Positions 10,963-24,475 of a stretch of DNA of 64,000 bases are shown here, piece by piece (the first letter of the stretch is position 1; each line of letters begins with the position of its first letter). The DNA lies in contig VUYV01000016.1 of the NCBI GenBank assembly GCA_008711295.1, forward strand, positions 2,500,162 through 2,564,161, written 5' to 3'. Below the pieces are notes generated by a model. That model did not search any database and was not told where the DNA came from. It saw only the letters and a program-made list of their open reading frames with translations. The position numbers and the translations under genes were made by a program. Source of the stretch: Anarhynchus alexandrinus (lineage: Eukaryota; Chordata; Aves; Charadriiformes; Charadriidae).

Positions 10963-13900
10963 CCACAAAAAGCAAAATGTGAAAATTATACCCACTGGCA
11001 TAATTAAGTAAATACATTGTTCAAAAATTACTACTCCTCTTCTACAACTGTAGAGATTAAGCAGGGTATCTGTACAAACTAGTGCTACTCCAGGGAAGCA
11101 TATCTCTTAAGGCTTCTTAAGAAGCAATGGTTATGAACCAGCTCCTCCAGTGAGGTTGCTTAGAGCTCCCAAGGAAAGGCTGCCAATTTTCAGTCACCTC
11201 TGCTGGGAAAACTTTAAATTAGATGACTTTGAAGGGGGAGGGAAGTTATAGTGAATTAGGTATTGGGCTGGACATCAGCAAACAAGAACTGATCTGTTGG
11301 CACACCTCAGACATTGACTTATTGGACTTAAAGTTTCAAGAATTTTGTCCTGATTATTAAAGCGCAAGAATTGCTGGATGCTTTGCTGTTGTCATTAACT
11401 TCTCAGCTTGTCAGCAAATCAGCCTGGAGTTTTGGCTAACATGTAAATATCTGGCCAGCTCTAGTTGCTCACTTTTAATAATCAATTCCTAGAATAGAGG
11501 TACCAGTCAAAGCCTGCTACTTGCATGATCTTTTATCCTTGCTTTTTTAAACGGCAAGTTTATCTTCTTTAATCCGAATCCCGTGTTTCTGACTTGCAAC
11601 TGAATATGTCTGTAGTGTTAGGTGCAAGAAAGATTGTGCTCAAAATAAATTTTTGTACCAAAAAATATTATACAAAATGCTTCCTTTTATTTAGGCTGAT
11701 GCTGTCTTTACTGGTTTTAATCTACAATAGTATTTTTTCCTTATTATCAGGCATGCTGTGATCTTGTTTAGGAAGTTAATAGTAAACAACAAGAAACAGG
11801 TAACTGAAAATAAATATATGCTGGTTTTATTTTTGTAAACATAAAGGTGACCTGCAGTCCAAAAAACATTTAGACATTCATTTCGACAGAGGCAAACCAG
11901 TATTTATCCTTGTTCATCAAAACACTTTACCATATGCTGAAAAGCAAACATCCTCATAGTACCTAATGTCTTTAGAGGAAATATGTATATGCAGAATTTC
12001 TACATACCCCTCCATGTATAATTAATGAGATGTATGTTTTTGTTATTAGGAGTAGAATTTGATCAGTATTAGCTATCAATTTGAAGTTAAAGTCAGAAAC
12101 CTCTTCTATTTGGAGGAAGCTGTTCAACAATTTTTCTTGTTTTTCAGCTTCCTGGACACAGGTTACAATTTGATATAGAATGATAAAAAAGGGAATGATT
12201 AGTATTACTTAGAGGAGTTGAATTTCAACACACATATTCTAAAATACAGTAAATCTTACTACTCTTAATTCCCAATTCCAAGTGCTTTTGCTAGTGGACA
12301 GTTCTGTATTGTCAAAAAACACATCAGTGTGCAGCAGGATATTTGTTATATTTTTTGGGATGAATTGCTAACTTAACAGAAAAAAAAAAAGATTGTGCCT
12401 GTCATGTTTAGGAGAATTATGTTTTTGTTTTATTAACTGGGATTACTTTGGGGGGATGTTTCTTTTCTTCTCTGTATTTTTCCTGTGACTCTAAAATGCA
12501 TGCTTTGTTCTCCCTGCCCTGGCTGCATTGCGTTAGTGCTGTGCATAGAACAGCCCTGGCGAGATCTCTGCAAGTGGGGTGAAATCTTCATGTTTTCTTC
12601 ACGTGAGAGACTAACTTTTGGTGTCACCCTCTTAGACTAGAGGTGGGATCAGCGTAAATGTGTTACAACAAAAATCTTGAGCTCAAAGCAGACAACTGCC
12701 CTTCTCTTTTCTTGTGGCAGTTACTAGAAGTTGAGTTAGTGCTGTACAGATGATCCCTTCGCCTCTGATCAGAAGCTTTGTTTTCTTGGAAGAAGATTTG
12801 GAAGAAATTAGATATGCTAATTAAAGGAACAGGGTGATGGCACTGAATTGTCGCTTCATGTAATATTGGCTTTGTAGAGATGATCATCTGAAAGTATAGT
12901 TAAAACGCTTCCAGGATGGTGTTTTGCATGTAAAGCTGTTAAAATACTATGGAGATTTAGCATAATGGTTAACATCAGAAACTGAGTATTTGTTAAGAGA
13001 TTCCATGGTGTCCAAAACGCTGACGGTTTGCTTCATGCTTAATTAGATTCCCCAGCACTAACCTAAAAAATGTTGGTTTTTTTTTGTTGTTGTGTGACCA
13101 GATAGACTTTGTCTGAATTACACTGTTGCAAATGTGGAATAGCCAGTGTTGGTCTCCTAAAAGCAAGATCAATAGTGACAAATGTGGACTACCCAATTTT
13201 TGGCTGCAAAAAGAGCATCAAAGATGGCCAACAGGCTTTGCTGTCCTCCTGCCTATATGAATGCAAACTGAAAGTGCCACCAGTAAACTCTGTACACTTG
13301 TTCCAATATAAGGGGCAGCTAGGATATGCCTAAAGGAAAATCAGTCCTGTTTCCTTTTTGAGAAGAAACCTCAGGTGGTACTAGAGCGCAAAGCCCTGAA
13401 TCTGCCATTCCAGTTTTTATCAACTGAATCTCATCAACTTAAATTTGTTCACGATTCTGATTTCTAGACAGAGCTCTAGAGTCTACATGTCGTCCGCCTG
13501 AGTTTTGGAAAGTGGAGAAGATCTGTTTGAAGTTGCCTACTGTAGTTTCCTGGAGGTTTCCCAAACCCAATTCGTGTATCTATATCTATACACAGTATTT
13601 CAGCTCAGGTACTTCTCCAGTTATCACCTTGATTTTAATTCAGGCACGCAGCAATGAACATCCAATAACTTTATATTTTATTTTCTTATAACGATGCTCA
13701 GGTGCAACACCCAGTAGTTCAGGAAGACTAAGGAAAGTATTTTGGCAGGGTTTTTATGCAGAATATTGTGTAGTTTTTAGAATGTGACATATACTTTTCT
13801 TTTGGCAACATTTGAGCCTTTAGAGGAGCATTGTGCTGCTTCAGCTCTGCTTGCAGACCAGTTATGCTTTCTACTTTTTTTAAAATATCTTTTCAAAAAA

Positions 13901-14899
13901 TCTCTGTGAGCCTGATACTCTTTTTCTTTTACAGCTGATATAGACAGTAGTTATGGGGCACCGCACACAGTACATGTAGCAAAGGTCGACCACACCACAA
14001 CATCTGCTATCTATCTGAATATCTTTTGGGTAACTCTGTTTCTAATACGGTGGGTTAAGATTGATTTGCGCAGACCACTGTAACTGTAGTATATCTTGAA
14101 ATCTGAAACTACCTGAGGAGTGCTGGCACAGCATAGTTTGTTTATCAGCACTGGGTTTGGGGGGGAAAAGAAATAAAAATCCTGTGTTGCATTTTAACAT
14201 GGATTGCTGTAGCATAAGCAGTAATTTAAAAACTGCAATAATTGCACCTACTTTTATAGCCATAGTGAGAAACTCTAGAAAACAGTTTGCAGGTCTGGTA
14301 ACAATCTACAAAACATATCCTGGTGAAAATTAGTACAGTGCCATGGAAGGAAACACTTTAAGGCTTAAGTTCTGTCTGATCGTGTATCTTGTACCTTCTT
14401 TTTCAAATATGTTCCAAATATATTGTATGAAATTTTCCTCGTGAGTGCGGTAGAGAATTGTGGTACGTGTAACTCGGGTGCACTTCAGCTCTCCTGCTAT
14501 GCAGAGCTGCTCTAAATCTTTCCTCTACTAGATAGAGCTGCCTGCATTTGAATCAGTGTGATTTTAGGTCCCAAAAGTAGTGACCCCTTCAATCCTACAG
14601 ATGCAACCAGCCCCCTTTGGGACCTCCTGTTGGGTATCAGTAAAATTCTTCTAGGAAAAGCAGCCTTTTACGGAGGTGGGTACTGGGGCCACCCCAAATC
14701 TTTTGAGAGCCAGCACCCTGCTCCAAGTGCCATGGCCTGGAGAGATATGGTGTGGTCACTCCTACCTGGACAGGCTGTCTGGTAAGATTAACAGTGTAAT
14801 ACATCTGTGAGATGCTACCAATAAATTTTTGCTGGCCTCATGTAACACAGGGCATGCACTAGATAAGCATATTTGGTTAAAAACAAAAGTTTCAACCTG
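10963..14899. other. unique non-coding DNA with one enhancer-like stretch
   Basis: No gene or transposon is recognised. The part at about 11340-11640 is complex, AT-rich and motif-rich (for example TTTAATAATCAATTCC near 11474) and could be conserved non-coding DNA. The open frames at 12433-12887, 12993-13333 and 14558-14785 (64-75 codons) have no domain and lie on both strands. Confidence 0.5.
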
Positions 14900-17800
14900 A
14901 GAAAAAGCTATTAAAAAAGGCTAGACAATCCATTTGCTGGGACACACGGCTGTATAAAATGGGATTTTGGAGTATATTTCACTTGTAAATTGCCACTACA
15001 CTGTACTTGTGAAATAATGATATTAGTGACAATTTAAAATCTATCTCTTGATGTACATTTTGAACATCATGGTATCCTCTTGTTTCCCATTTTTTACTGT
15101 TCAGACCCTCCATAGAATATTGTTGTCACTGCAGACCTTTTATCCAAGGACTGTTGATCACAGCACAAGAACTGTCATCCTATTTGCATTCTGTGGATGC
15201 ATCATTATTCACAACATTTGATGTCCATAAAACACATTAAAACTATTTCCTTGAGCAAAAATAATCAGCTCTCTGCTGTACATATCATTTGTATACTCAA
15301 ATTGTAAAATGTAAATTGATATATAAGAAAATGGCCCATTAACTTTTTCATTAATGACAATAATACATTTTGTGCATCAGCAGTAGGAGGACCCTACATT
15401 CATTCTAAGGAACCTGAAGGATAAATGGAGACTTCTTTGTATTTCATAAAAATGAAGGCTGTCATCAAGCACATTTCAGAGCTGGGGGGGGAAGAGGGAG
15501 ATTATTTTCTGTGGCCTGATTTGTTTTTTAAACTATTCACATACTTGGAATCATTCTTAAAGTTAAAATACTCTAATGAACCTGATCCTTCTGCCTTTGA
15601 GGCAAAATTTGCACTGAAAGCCAACTGGCATTTTGCCTAAATAAGGGCTAGGAGTTACCTGAGGTATATGTTAAATATTCTTTGTTAAAAGCAGTACATG
15701 TGCACTGAATATATAAAGTGGGCACAGCTCCCATCCAGCTGGTAATTAATCGCCTTGAAACATGCATGACATTTTTTTAATCCCATCCCAATTTTCGTTT
15801 TCACAATTTCATTTTTAATTCTGGTGAATTCTATAGGTGCCGTAACGGGTGCTGTATTTTCAGTTGCTAGATAACTTTTGAAAGAGTACATCTATTCATG
15901 CAAAAAATAAAATAAAATGTAAATGACAAGTATTACTGTTTTTTGTGAAATATAATAGACAGCTGGATTACTGTTTCTTTAGGATTTATGCTGATTTACC
16001 TGGGACTTGGTGTGTTTTTTATGTATGTAATTTAATCATCTTGTGTCTTTTAGGGTAATTCATGTGAATTAAGACATCCTAATATGTATACAACTAGCTG
16101 TCAAATCACCGTATATTTGCTATTTGATTAAACCATAGATTAATAATTTTTCTATAACTGATACATCATGCACTAACAGATAAAGAGCATCTGATATTAA
16201 GTAAGTGAGAAATAAAATCTGCTTTCAGTAAATTGCTTAGAAAAATTACACAGTACATTTAAATTACCATTTGCTTAGCAACATGCCCTTGTAGACATTC
16301 CAGTGGGGCTATAAAATGATCGATTTACTTTAATTTTCTACTGAATCCTGAAAAAATGGCTATCAGTAACCTATCCCTTCATCATGGCATGCTGATTCAC
16401 TCTGTGTATTAAATTTACTGGCAAGGAGCAAGACGTTAACAAAAAGTAACAGATAATGTGAACATTTCATGCATAATCTGTAATATGAGATATGTATTAA
16501 TAGGGAAATTATGATGCATTCAATTATTCTGAAATGCCTTCCAGAGATGTTTTGATTTGGCTGCGCTCTGATAGTAGCAGCACAGCAGGGAGCATCTCAA
16601 GTGATGAATAACCTAATCTCCTAATCTCAAAATGGGCACTATTCACAGCTAGCCTGGGATAGACTGGTGGAAGAAGCCACGCTTTACAGACGCTCTTGCG
16701 ACAAACAAAAAAAGAATCAGCAAAAATGCCCATTCTTTTAATAAAACTCATCTTCCCGATTAATAATTTTTTGGCACGGTGGTTCTACAAGTTTAGGTGC
16801 TGATCTGGTAACGAAACCTTTGCTCACCTCTAAACCAAACTTGGGAGACAAAAGGCTATAAAAATAATTGTGTGTGCATTTATTCTATTAGCATTAAAGG
16901 TTGCTTTGTGACATTATACAAAGGAGCTCTTTCTGACTTTACCCAGTTTAATATATACCTGAAATGATCTTTACTATGTATACAATTTTTTTTCCCCCTG
17001 AAAGAAACCCACCCGAACAAGAAACTCCTCATTTTTGTATCATAAGCCCGATGTACCAGCATGTTTGCTTGTGTGTAATTAAGCAGCCGTGTTTACTACT
17101 TCTCCTGGTGAACAATAGTCTGGTTTCCTGAGGAGGTCAAGCAGGATTTATTTCATTGTGTACATACTCAGAGTAGGCAAGGTGGCTGTCATGCCTCGTC
17201 CGCTCTTGGGCACTTTTCTTTCACCACTACGCATCGACTGCTTCACTCCCATTTGCATACCTTTTTGCTTGGCATCTCTGCAACTAAACCAAAACAAAAA
17301 AAAAACCCCAGGAATTAAAAACACTGCAGTACAGCAAACAATCCTGGGAAGATATGCTATGCAAATACGCCAAATTTTTTTACACTTAATTACTTGATTG
17401 TAGTGGGCTCACTTTTTGATTAATGCAATTTGGCAAAAGGTAATATTACACTAGTGTATTACAATTTTTAGTAATTATTCAATGTTAATATGACAGCGTT
17501 CTTGAAGAAAAATGAGAAGGAAATCGTATCTCTTTTTTGTCTTCAATTCCCAACCCTGCTCAGGAGGAGAGTCGCACAAATACTTGTGCAAATAAATGTA
17601 TTTTATCTTTGGGAGAAATCTTACTAAAAATTACTGATTGGTTTCCTTCTGACTTCCTGTTCTTAATGCCGTACTTTAAAAATTATTGGCATTACAAGGG
17701 TGCAGAAATGATTTTATGTTCTTTTTTTATGCTGTAGTTTATTTGATTTACAAAGTGATTTGTTATAACAAGTACCTTTGCAGTTTAATCATAATGCCAC

Positions 17801-18761
17801 ATTGTGTGTGCTATTTTACAAGAATTGTGCTTTCCCTCGCCTAATGTCTTTGGCAGCCTGGCTTCTGAGCTGTCTTTCTAATATAAAGCAGAAAAGTGGA
17901 AGACTACTTGGATTTCCTTTGCTTAAGCAATTTGATTTCCTCCGTGTTCTGTTTCATGTGAGCATCGTGTTAAACTACAACAAGACGTGGTGCTTTTTAA
18001 CTAGCCTTCCCCATAGCGGTCCCATGCCTGCTATTATATATACTTAGTAGAGCACGCACTTTGCGCCGCGTTGTAGTCACTAATCATGGTTTAGCAAACA
18101 AGGAAGAAGTGGGCCCCATTTTATGAAAGTTTCAGATGAGGGATGTTCGGTTTATTTCAGTCTTTAGTATCCGAGAATGTACAATTGCTCTGAAGATAAA
18201 TAAAAGATTCAGCTGGATGCCACTGGAGAGCAGAGCAGCATGTCTTTGGCATTGCTTGAGTCTTATCTGATTTGGATTTGTATACCTCATGGGGAATGGC
18301 AAAATATTGGAACAGACGGCTTGATATTTCCGAAGAATATAGTGGGCTTTATTAGCACCAGTTTCACTCCCTGACTGACGGCTTTTTCAAATTTTTTATC
18401 TTATTAATCTGTGCTACTGTATGTAAATGTTATTCCTCTCTGCATAAGGGAGGCAACCAGCGATTTGTAATAAATGCTTATGAGTGCCTGAGGCTGCACT
18501 TAAACTTTAAAACATCTATTATTAAGTTGCAAAAAAACACTGTAATGGCCAATAGTGACCTCATAGGAATTTTAAACTGTGGTCTGCTCTTCTGCATTAA
18601 AAACAAAAAAATTGCCTGAAGTTAGAATTATGAGCAATGCTATTTTAACAGCTGCATTTTGATTATTAAAGTGTGTTTTACAACTGAATTACAATGCTTT
18701 TATGGACTCTAGGTATAAGATTTAAAAAGGTCATTAAACATAGTCGGTTTTGTCACAGTAG

Positions 18762-18784
18762 GTGTCATTGTATACAATGGACAC
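18762..18784. promoter_or_regulatory. imperfect 23-bp palindrome with paired SOX-like cores
   Basis: The centre CATTGTATACAATG (18766-18779) is a perfect 14-bp palindrome with an ATTGT and an ACAAT core in opposed orientation. Outer arms GTGTC and GACAC extend the symmetry, with a single unpaired G. Confidence 0.5.
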
Positions 18785-19649
18785 TGTACAATCTATTTTA
18801 TGTTGTAGCACTTAGGATTTAAAATAACACGGAGGAGCAGTTTAGTTTGCTTAAGCATGTAGATTACTGTAGAGCTTTTCAGGTATTTTGACAGTTTGCA
18901 GTCTAAAATGACTACTTTCATTATTATTTTATTAATTTGACAAGAAGCCCTACAGATTTTCTGTGTATGAATGATCCATTTGTCTCAGAAATAATTAAAA
19001 ATGCCAGCCTAGAGCAACAAGACAACAGAAACACTTCTGGCAAATCAATGTTGAGAAATGCATTGCTTGTACGGTAGCCAACTGTTTAGTCCTGAACCAT
19101 TTTTACATTTTCTCAATCTGATAGAATATGGGCTCATTGACAGTAAGTATTGACCTGCAGCATAGGCTAGGAAAATGCAGGACCTATAAATTGATTTATC
19201 GAGTATGTCATGTGCTGGGTACTGTATGTAATGTTTACATCTTTTAGAGCAGAGATACAGACTGAAACACTGCATTTTCTCCATCAGTTATGAGGAAACC
19301 CGGTTGGAACTGCGAACTTAAGTTTTCCTGCCCTTCGACTCGTCTGTTAGACTTCGAAATGCTTAAATCTTTAATTTCCCTTTCATTAATTTGTCATGGT
19401 GTTATCCTTGTGAAGAACTGAAGTACAAATAATTCGTGACTCCGGTTTCTGGGTGGCTGTATGTTAATGAGTGCAAAGGGAAAAACGATAAGTATAGAAA
19501 CCTCAAAATATTTGACAAAATGTCACAAAGGATTGTATTTGCATGTAGTACCATGGGTAGGACATAATGATTAGTGTGCAGTGCGTTTCTGGCAGTACCT
19601 ACTCTAGCTTATCCTGATAACATGTCGGCTGCACAGCTTTGAATATTGT

Positions 19650-19668
19650 ATATGTTCTTTGAACATAT
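19650..19668. promoter_or_regulatory. perfect inverted repeat, 8-bp arms
   Basis: ATATGTTC and GAACATAT are separated by TTT. The half-sites resemble TGTTC/GAACA steroid-receptor half-sites but in the everted order, so this is not a classical glucocorticoid-type element. Confidence 0.4.
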
Positions 19669-20450
19669 CTATGACTAGCGTAGCTGTCATTCTATTGAAA
19701 AATGTGGCTGCAGGAATGACAATACTGCTTTAATTTTTTTTTAAAGAGGACGACTTCTAAATAATTATTATCATGCTAATAACATTTGTATTCTTTTGTG
19801 TATAATTAAGATCTGCCTGTCTAAGCATGAAATAGGGTTGAAATCTTGAATAAGTATGCTATCCTTAACCTATTTAGTAAATCAATTTTAATTTAAGTAT
19901 TCTTTAGGTTAAATCATAACAATAGAATTGCTGTATACAGAAAAATCCGCAATTTATGGCTGTAAAACTTCTCGGAAATGTTTAACAGTAAGCAAAGCTT
20001 CTGTGAAATTAAAAAATCTACCATTATAAATGTAAGTGCTGAATTAAAGAAATGATTCAGCAATTACTAAAGTCCTGTGTTTTTTTAATTACCATTAACT
20101 CTTTATTACTTAACATGAAATTGTACATGTGATTTTATCTAAAAGCCCCTGTAGGTTTGTAACGCTATTTTGAAAGACTTTTCTTTGAGCCTTACCCATT
20201 TTTTAAAAACGTAAGGAACACAATTACCATAGTAAAATTGAATTCATACTCTGTAGTTACATTATCATATTTTTATTTCTTATTTAAATACATAGCAAAC
20301 CAGTTGGAAGATCTTTGGGGAAAAAATGTGTCTTTTCAAAGATGCACGTATGTTATTGGTGAGTGGTTAGTTGCCTCAAAACTTAATACACACCTCGACA
20401 AATTAGGGATAGAAACCATTTGCATAGCGCAATGGACGTAGGTGATGGGA

Positions 20451-22945
20451 AATATACCACTCCCTCTATGTAGCCCTTATGACAGTATGTGCTGCTCACG
20501 TGCAAATCTGGCACTATCTGTTAAGAAAAATGAAAACAAATCATACAACAAAATGCCTGGGTGCAAAGCAAGCCTCTTACCACCGGAGCTTAGATACTGC
20601 AGAGGTTCATCATCCTGCGTGCTTGCAGACGCACTCACCCCTAGGCTCACATCCTTACTTTTGCTTTTCAGTTCTGCTAGGAAGAGTCAGTTTTTTAGTT
20701 CAGAAATACCTAACAAGGGACAGAATCCTGTTTGATAAGGGGAAAGTGGGAGAAGCAGGACAGAAAAATATCCTTAGATATTATATGGAACTGTTTGATG
20801 TCTTTGTTATTCTAAGTTTGCATCCCAGGGCTGTGCAAATTCCCTAAATCCTGCTTCCCAAACTCAGTGTGGGATCTGTATTGGGTGTGCTGCATGTGAG
20901 ATCTTCCATGGCTGTAGAAGAGGTAACAGAGATTTCCCCAGATCTGCATGTGATATTTCCAGACCTTTTTATTTTTTCAGATCGCTGATACTGAGCCCTC
21001 CAACAGAGTTCAAAATACAAGGACAATATACAGTCTGTATGTTCCCTGCAGAGCCCTACAGCTTCCCAAATGCTGTGTTGCAGAAGCAGTGTACCTGGGC
21101 ACTAGATTAGATTCTCGGGCTTTTTCCGTGTAACAGTTTTTTATTTGATATTATTTATATTTTTCTGCATCTGTTGGCTTTTTCAATGTTTTCTTCTATG
21201 GCTTTTCTGTGTAACAGCTGCATAAAAACAGTAGTGATAAACCAGCTCTCATTAAAGGCTCATTGACCGATCCTTATCTGTTTTAAATTGGTGATCACTG
21301 CAGAGCTACAGTGATTTACAGTAGTTGAGTATTAGATTCATGATGCCTTGAGAAAACATGGGAGGAGCACAGATTGTAAGTGTGGTTTTATTATGGGGGA
21401 ATATTCATTGGGGACAGTCTGTCATTGTTGCTATCTCATTGCTGCTATTGCCAGTCATTTCTATGGTGCTAAAATATACTTTACAATATTTGGTAGTCTT
21501 GGATAGATGACCAGTTAAGCAGAAACAGTAGAAGTGAGGAACGTAATTTGAACACCTCACTTCTTTATGTTCCTTTATGAACCTTAGACACAGCTATTAT
21601 CTTATAACGGTACATTTTCTTTTAAAAAGCCCCTAACAAATGTACAGAATTGGTATTTTCTAACCTGCATAGTTTGCCTGCCATTTGCCCGCCATTTGCC
21701 CCTGTGTTTTTGTCAAATGACGTCTTACAAAAAAGACACGTTAATGTGGGCATCAAATGGCTTTATTAGTTATGTCAAATGGCCTGTGTGCTTGATTTGG
21801 TCTCAGCCAATGGTGCTACAGTCTGAAGGAACTGCAGGTACAATGGCATACGCTTGTAACTCCCTGCAAAACGAGTGCATGGCTTTAGATATAGAACATG
21901 TTTTGAATCACGGGTTCAATTTCTGAATATAGGGAAAATGTGGGCAAAATTTTCTTTACTGTGAAGCCGTGAATACCTCATATGCCAAAGTGAACATGGA
22001 ACACAACTAGTGTTTCCACTGGGAAGGAGTTGTCAGAGAACAAGGCTGTGAATTAGGGAGAGAGGGAGAAGGACACTTTTTAAAGAAAACAGCATCTGGG
22101 AGGAAACATTACAATCTATAATTCAACAAGCCATTCTTCCATGAGACTTTCAAAAGTTAGGTCATTTCAGCAAAGATGAATTCAGCCTGTGGTTCTGTAA
22201 GGCTCAAGAGGCTTTGGCCCCAGTAATTTTATATTTTCTTCTGTCTATATTTTATGTTTGTTTTCAAAGTTTGGCAACCCTTTTAGTAAAAAAATCTAAG
22301 CCTTTTTTTTACTTGTGATCAGAGATAAAGCCACAAGGAGTGTATCCCAGTAAGACAAAAGTTTGGGGGTCCCCATGCAATTTGCTTTGTTTGTCTGTTC
22401 ATATAATAATAGACAACTTTCAGGATAGTGCCAGGTCTTAGTCAGTAGTCTTTATGGTGCCAGTCCCTGCCTTTGCCCTGTGTTAACATACTGCTGTTTA
22501 TTTTGATTTATGCCATATTTAGAAGGTGGTTATCCTATTTTCTGAGCACCTTTATATAAAAATACAAGTAAGTACACATCAGCAAGTACTATCAAATAAA
22601 TAATACTCTTTCAAAGTAATCATAGCAATAATAACCCAGACTCTTTGGCCTTCAGCTGCCCACTTCTTGAATTGCTTAATTAAAATAGATAGTCTTTGCT
22701 GTTCCCCCAGAAGGTTAATAAAGTGGATCTTTGAATCAGAAAGGATAAAATTCCAAAATTGAGAATTGTCTGTGTAGAACACAAAGCTAAAACGATTCCT
22801 GTTGTTTATATGAAAAGAGATTCCAAGTCTAGCAGTTTTGCTGATCTTTGTTGATATGACAATAGGAAGAGAAGAGATTTCCGAAGCAGCCAGGTCTTAA
22901 GCCACTTAGGATGTAATCACGTCCCCTGATTTGCAGTCAGTAATA
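20451..22945. other. unique non-coding DNA, nothing recognised
   Basis: No gene or transposon is recognised. Two overlapping plus-strand frames at 20442-20847 (97 and 122 codons) show no domain. A small tandem CCATTTGCCC pair lies at about 21681-21701. Confidence 0.5.
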
Positions 22946-23004
22946 GCTGGTCAGATCATCTCAGAAGTATTATCCAACCCGAGTGTTATTGAAGAATTGT
23001 GATG
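22946..23004 (+). mobile_element. degraded CR1 3'-tail fragment
   Basis: GCTGGTCAGATCATCTCAGA, then TTATCCAACCCGAGTG, then GAAGAATTGTGATG parallel the CR1 end GACTAGATGATCTCAGA, CCTTCCAACCCGAATG and TTCTGTGAT. It is very diverged and lacks intact octamers. Confidence 0.45.
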
Positions 23005-23333
23005 TCTTAAAAATTATAATGAAAAAGTTTTAAATTTTGAGCCTTTTCTCTTTTTATAGTAAAATAATTTAAAACACTCCTGGTGTTTGGTTTTGGGGAA
23101 AAAAAAACCCGCAACAAACAATCTAGTTTCATTTACCTCACTTCAAGCAAAAACACAAACAATTTTTAGATACATTAACTTTTTTTTTTGGGTGACCTGA
23201 AGTTATTTTTAGGTGCAGATGAAGAATATACGTTTGGCCCCAGCAACTAGGCAAACACCAGAAAGCAGCTGATTATGTCTTTGATGGTACTGCTAACAGC
23301 CCAAACTGAGTTAGGTGTCAAGCTGTCTTAAAC

Positions 23334-23392
23334 TGGCCTGATGTCATTAAAGTCAGTGGAGCTACACTGATTTATACCCAAGGCACCATACA
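23334..23392 (+). repeat. fragment of an old sauropsid-type dispersed repeat
   Basis: GGCCTGATGTCATTAAAGTC, then AGTGGAGCTACACTGATTTA, then TACCCAAGG match in order the reptile and bird pattern TTGAAGTCAATGGAGCTACACTGATTTACACCAGCTGAGG. This is among the best preserved of the copies in the window. The family name is uncertain. Confidence 0.6.
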
Positions 23393-23428
23393 TCTTTGAC
23401 AGAGGTTCTGACTGCTTGTCCATGTTGC

Positions 23429-23457
23429 ATTTATTTATTTATTCATTTATTTATTTC
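23429..23457. repeat. (ATTT)n microsatellite
   Basis: About seven ATTT units with one C interruption. Confidence 0.95.
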
Positions 23458-24470
23458 TGGTGAATTGTTTCCACTTTGCCATTACTGTCCTCTAAAGCTT
23501 ATTTACCATGCATGGAAATTTGTTACCAACTTACCAATTTGAGATTTGGTAAACGTAGCACTGGGTGTCTGATTTTTAAACCATTTAGAAATATTTCATT
23601 AAAAATAATTTAAAACCTAGAAGGAAGCAAAATGTAATACAGCTTGGAAAGAATTTGTACAATCTGTGAGATAATTCTTCCGTTCTAGTGGGATAGTTTC
23701 AGGTTGGTACATGGCAAGTTTTCTCATTGCTCTGTCTCGAGGAATTATTTGTTCTTTGGAAATCTTAGCTTCCATAGGGAGAAAGCAATTTCCTGTTCAA
23801 CCCAACAGTTATGTATTTCTGTGCATTATAAAATGTATTTTAACTAAAGGAGCTGCTACTGACCTCTCAGCTTCAGCAGAGGAGAATTGTGGCCTTGCTT
23901 TTCCTTGTGATCTGTAGACACATCGAAGCTCGCTTCTTATCAAACTAGTTAGCAGCTGCTGACCTAAGACAGCTGAGAAAAAGACAACACCAGCAACTGT
24001 ATCAATGGCAGTCAGCATTATTCAGAGAAAAGCCAGAAGCACCATAGCATCTATTGTCCCTTGACACTAGCAGCTTTACCCCCCTTCTCAATCAAACAGG
24101 GAGTGAGTGGCATTCTCCAGCCAAGATATTTAAGAGCTGACTAATCAGAGGTGAAAAGACAGGACTAGTCTGTGAAAGCTGATGAGCATCTTTCTCTTTC
24201 TGTTGGCCTCTGGCCTCAGACTTACCACTAGCTGCCTCATGCAGAAACGCTGATGCTGAAGTGCCTGATGGACCTAGCCATGAGCAGACGTATGTGCGGA
24301 CCACTGCCAATCCTCGTGTGCTCTGGGGAGGCAGCTTAATCGGAAGTGACAGAGGCTTGCTACAACTCATAGGGAGTAAAGGAAGAGCTTCAATATAATA
24401 AGGAAGGACAAAATGGCTCATAGCAAAAGAAATACTGTGTTCCAGAGCCTGGGGAATAAGGGCATTAAGC
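23458..24470. other. unique non-coding DNA, nothing recognised
   Basis: No gene or transposon is recognised. The longest minus-strand frame of the window (24092-24502, 136 codons) runs from inside the LTR into this flank, so it is not a real gene. Confidence 0.55.
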
Positions 24471-24475
24471 ATTGG
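24471..24475. other. target-site duplication, left copy
   Basis: ATTGG directly precedes the LTR and matches exactly the five bases after it (25183-25187). Confidence 0.9.

Larger units (their letters stand above)
14900..20450. promoter_or_regulatory. candidate cluster of conserved regulatory elements
   Basis: About 5.5 kb without any recognisable transposon. It holds five perfect octamer sites ATTTGCAT/ATGCAAAT, at 15182-15189, 17251-17258, 17359-17366, 19537-19544 and 20418-20425. It also holds many TAAT/ATTA homeodomain cores and the SOX-like palindrome at 18762-18784. Texture is that of AT-rich, high-complexity vertebrate enhancer clusters (roughly 14930-15430, 15690-16560, 17060-17520, 18380-19040, 19420-19820). 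Octamers bind POU factors, often with SOX partners; any such binding here is inference. Confidence 0.4.

Noticed and set aside
19650..19668. Glucocorticoid-type response element
   Set aside because: The half-sites are everted (TGTTC first), not the AGAACA-N3-TGTTCT order of the true element.
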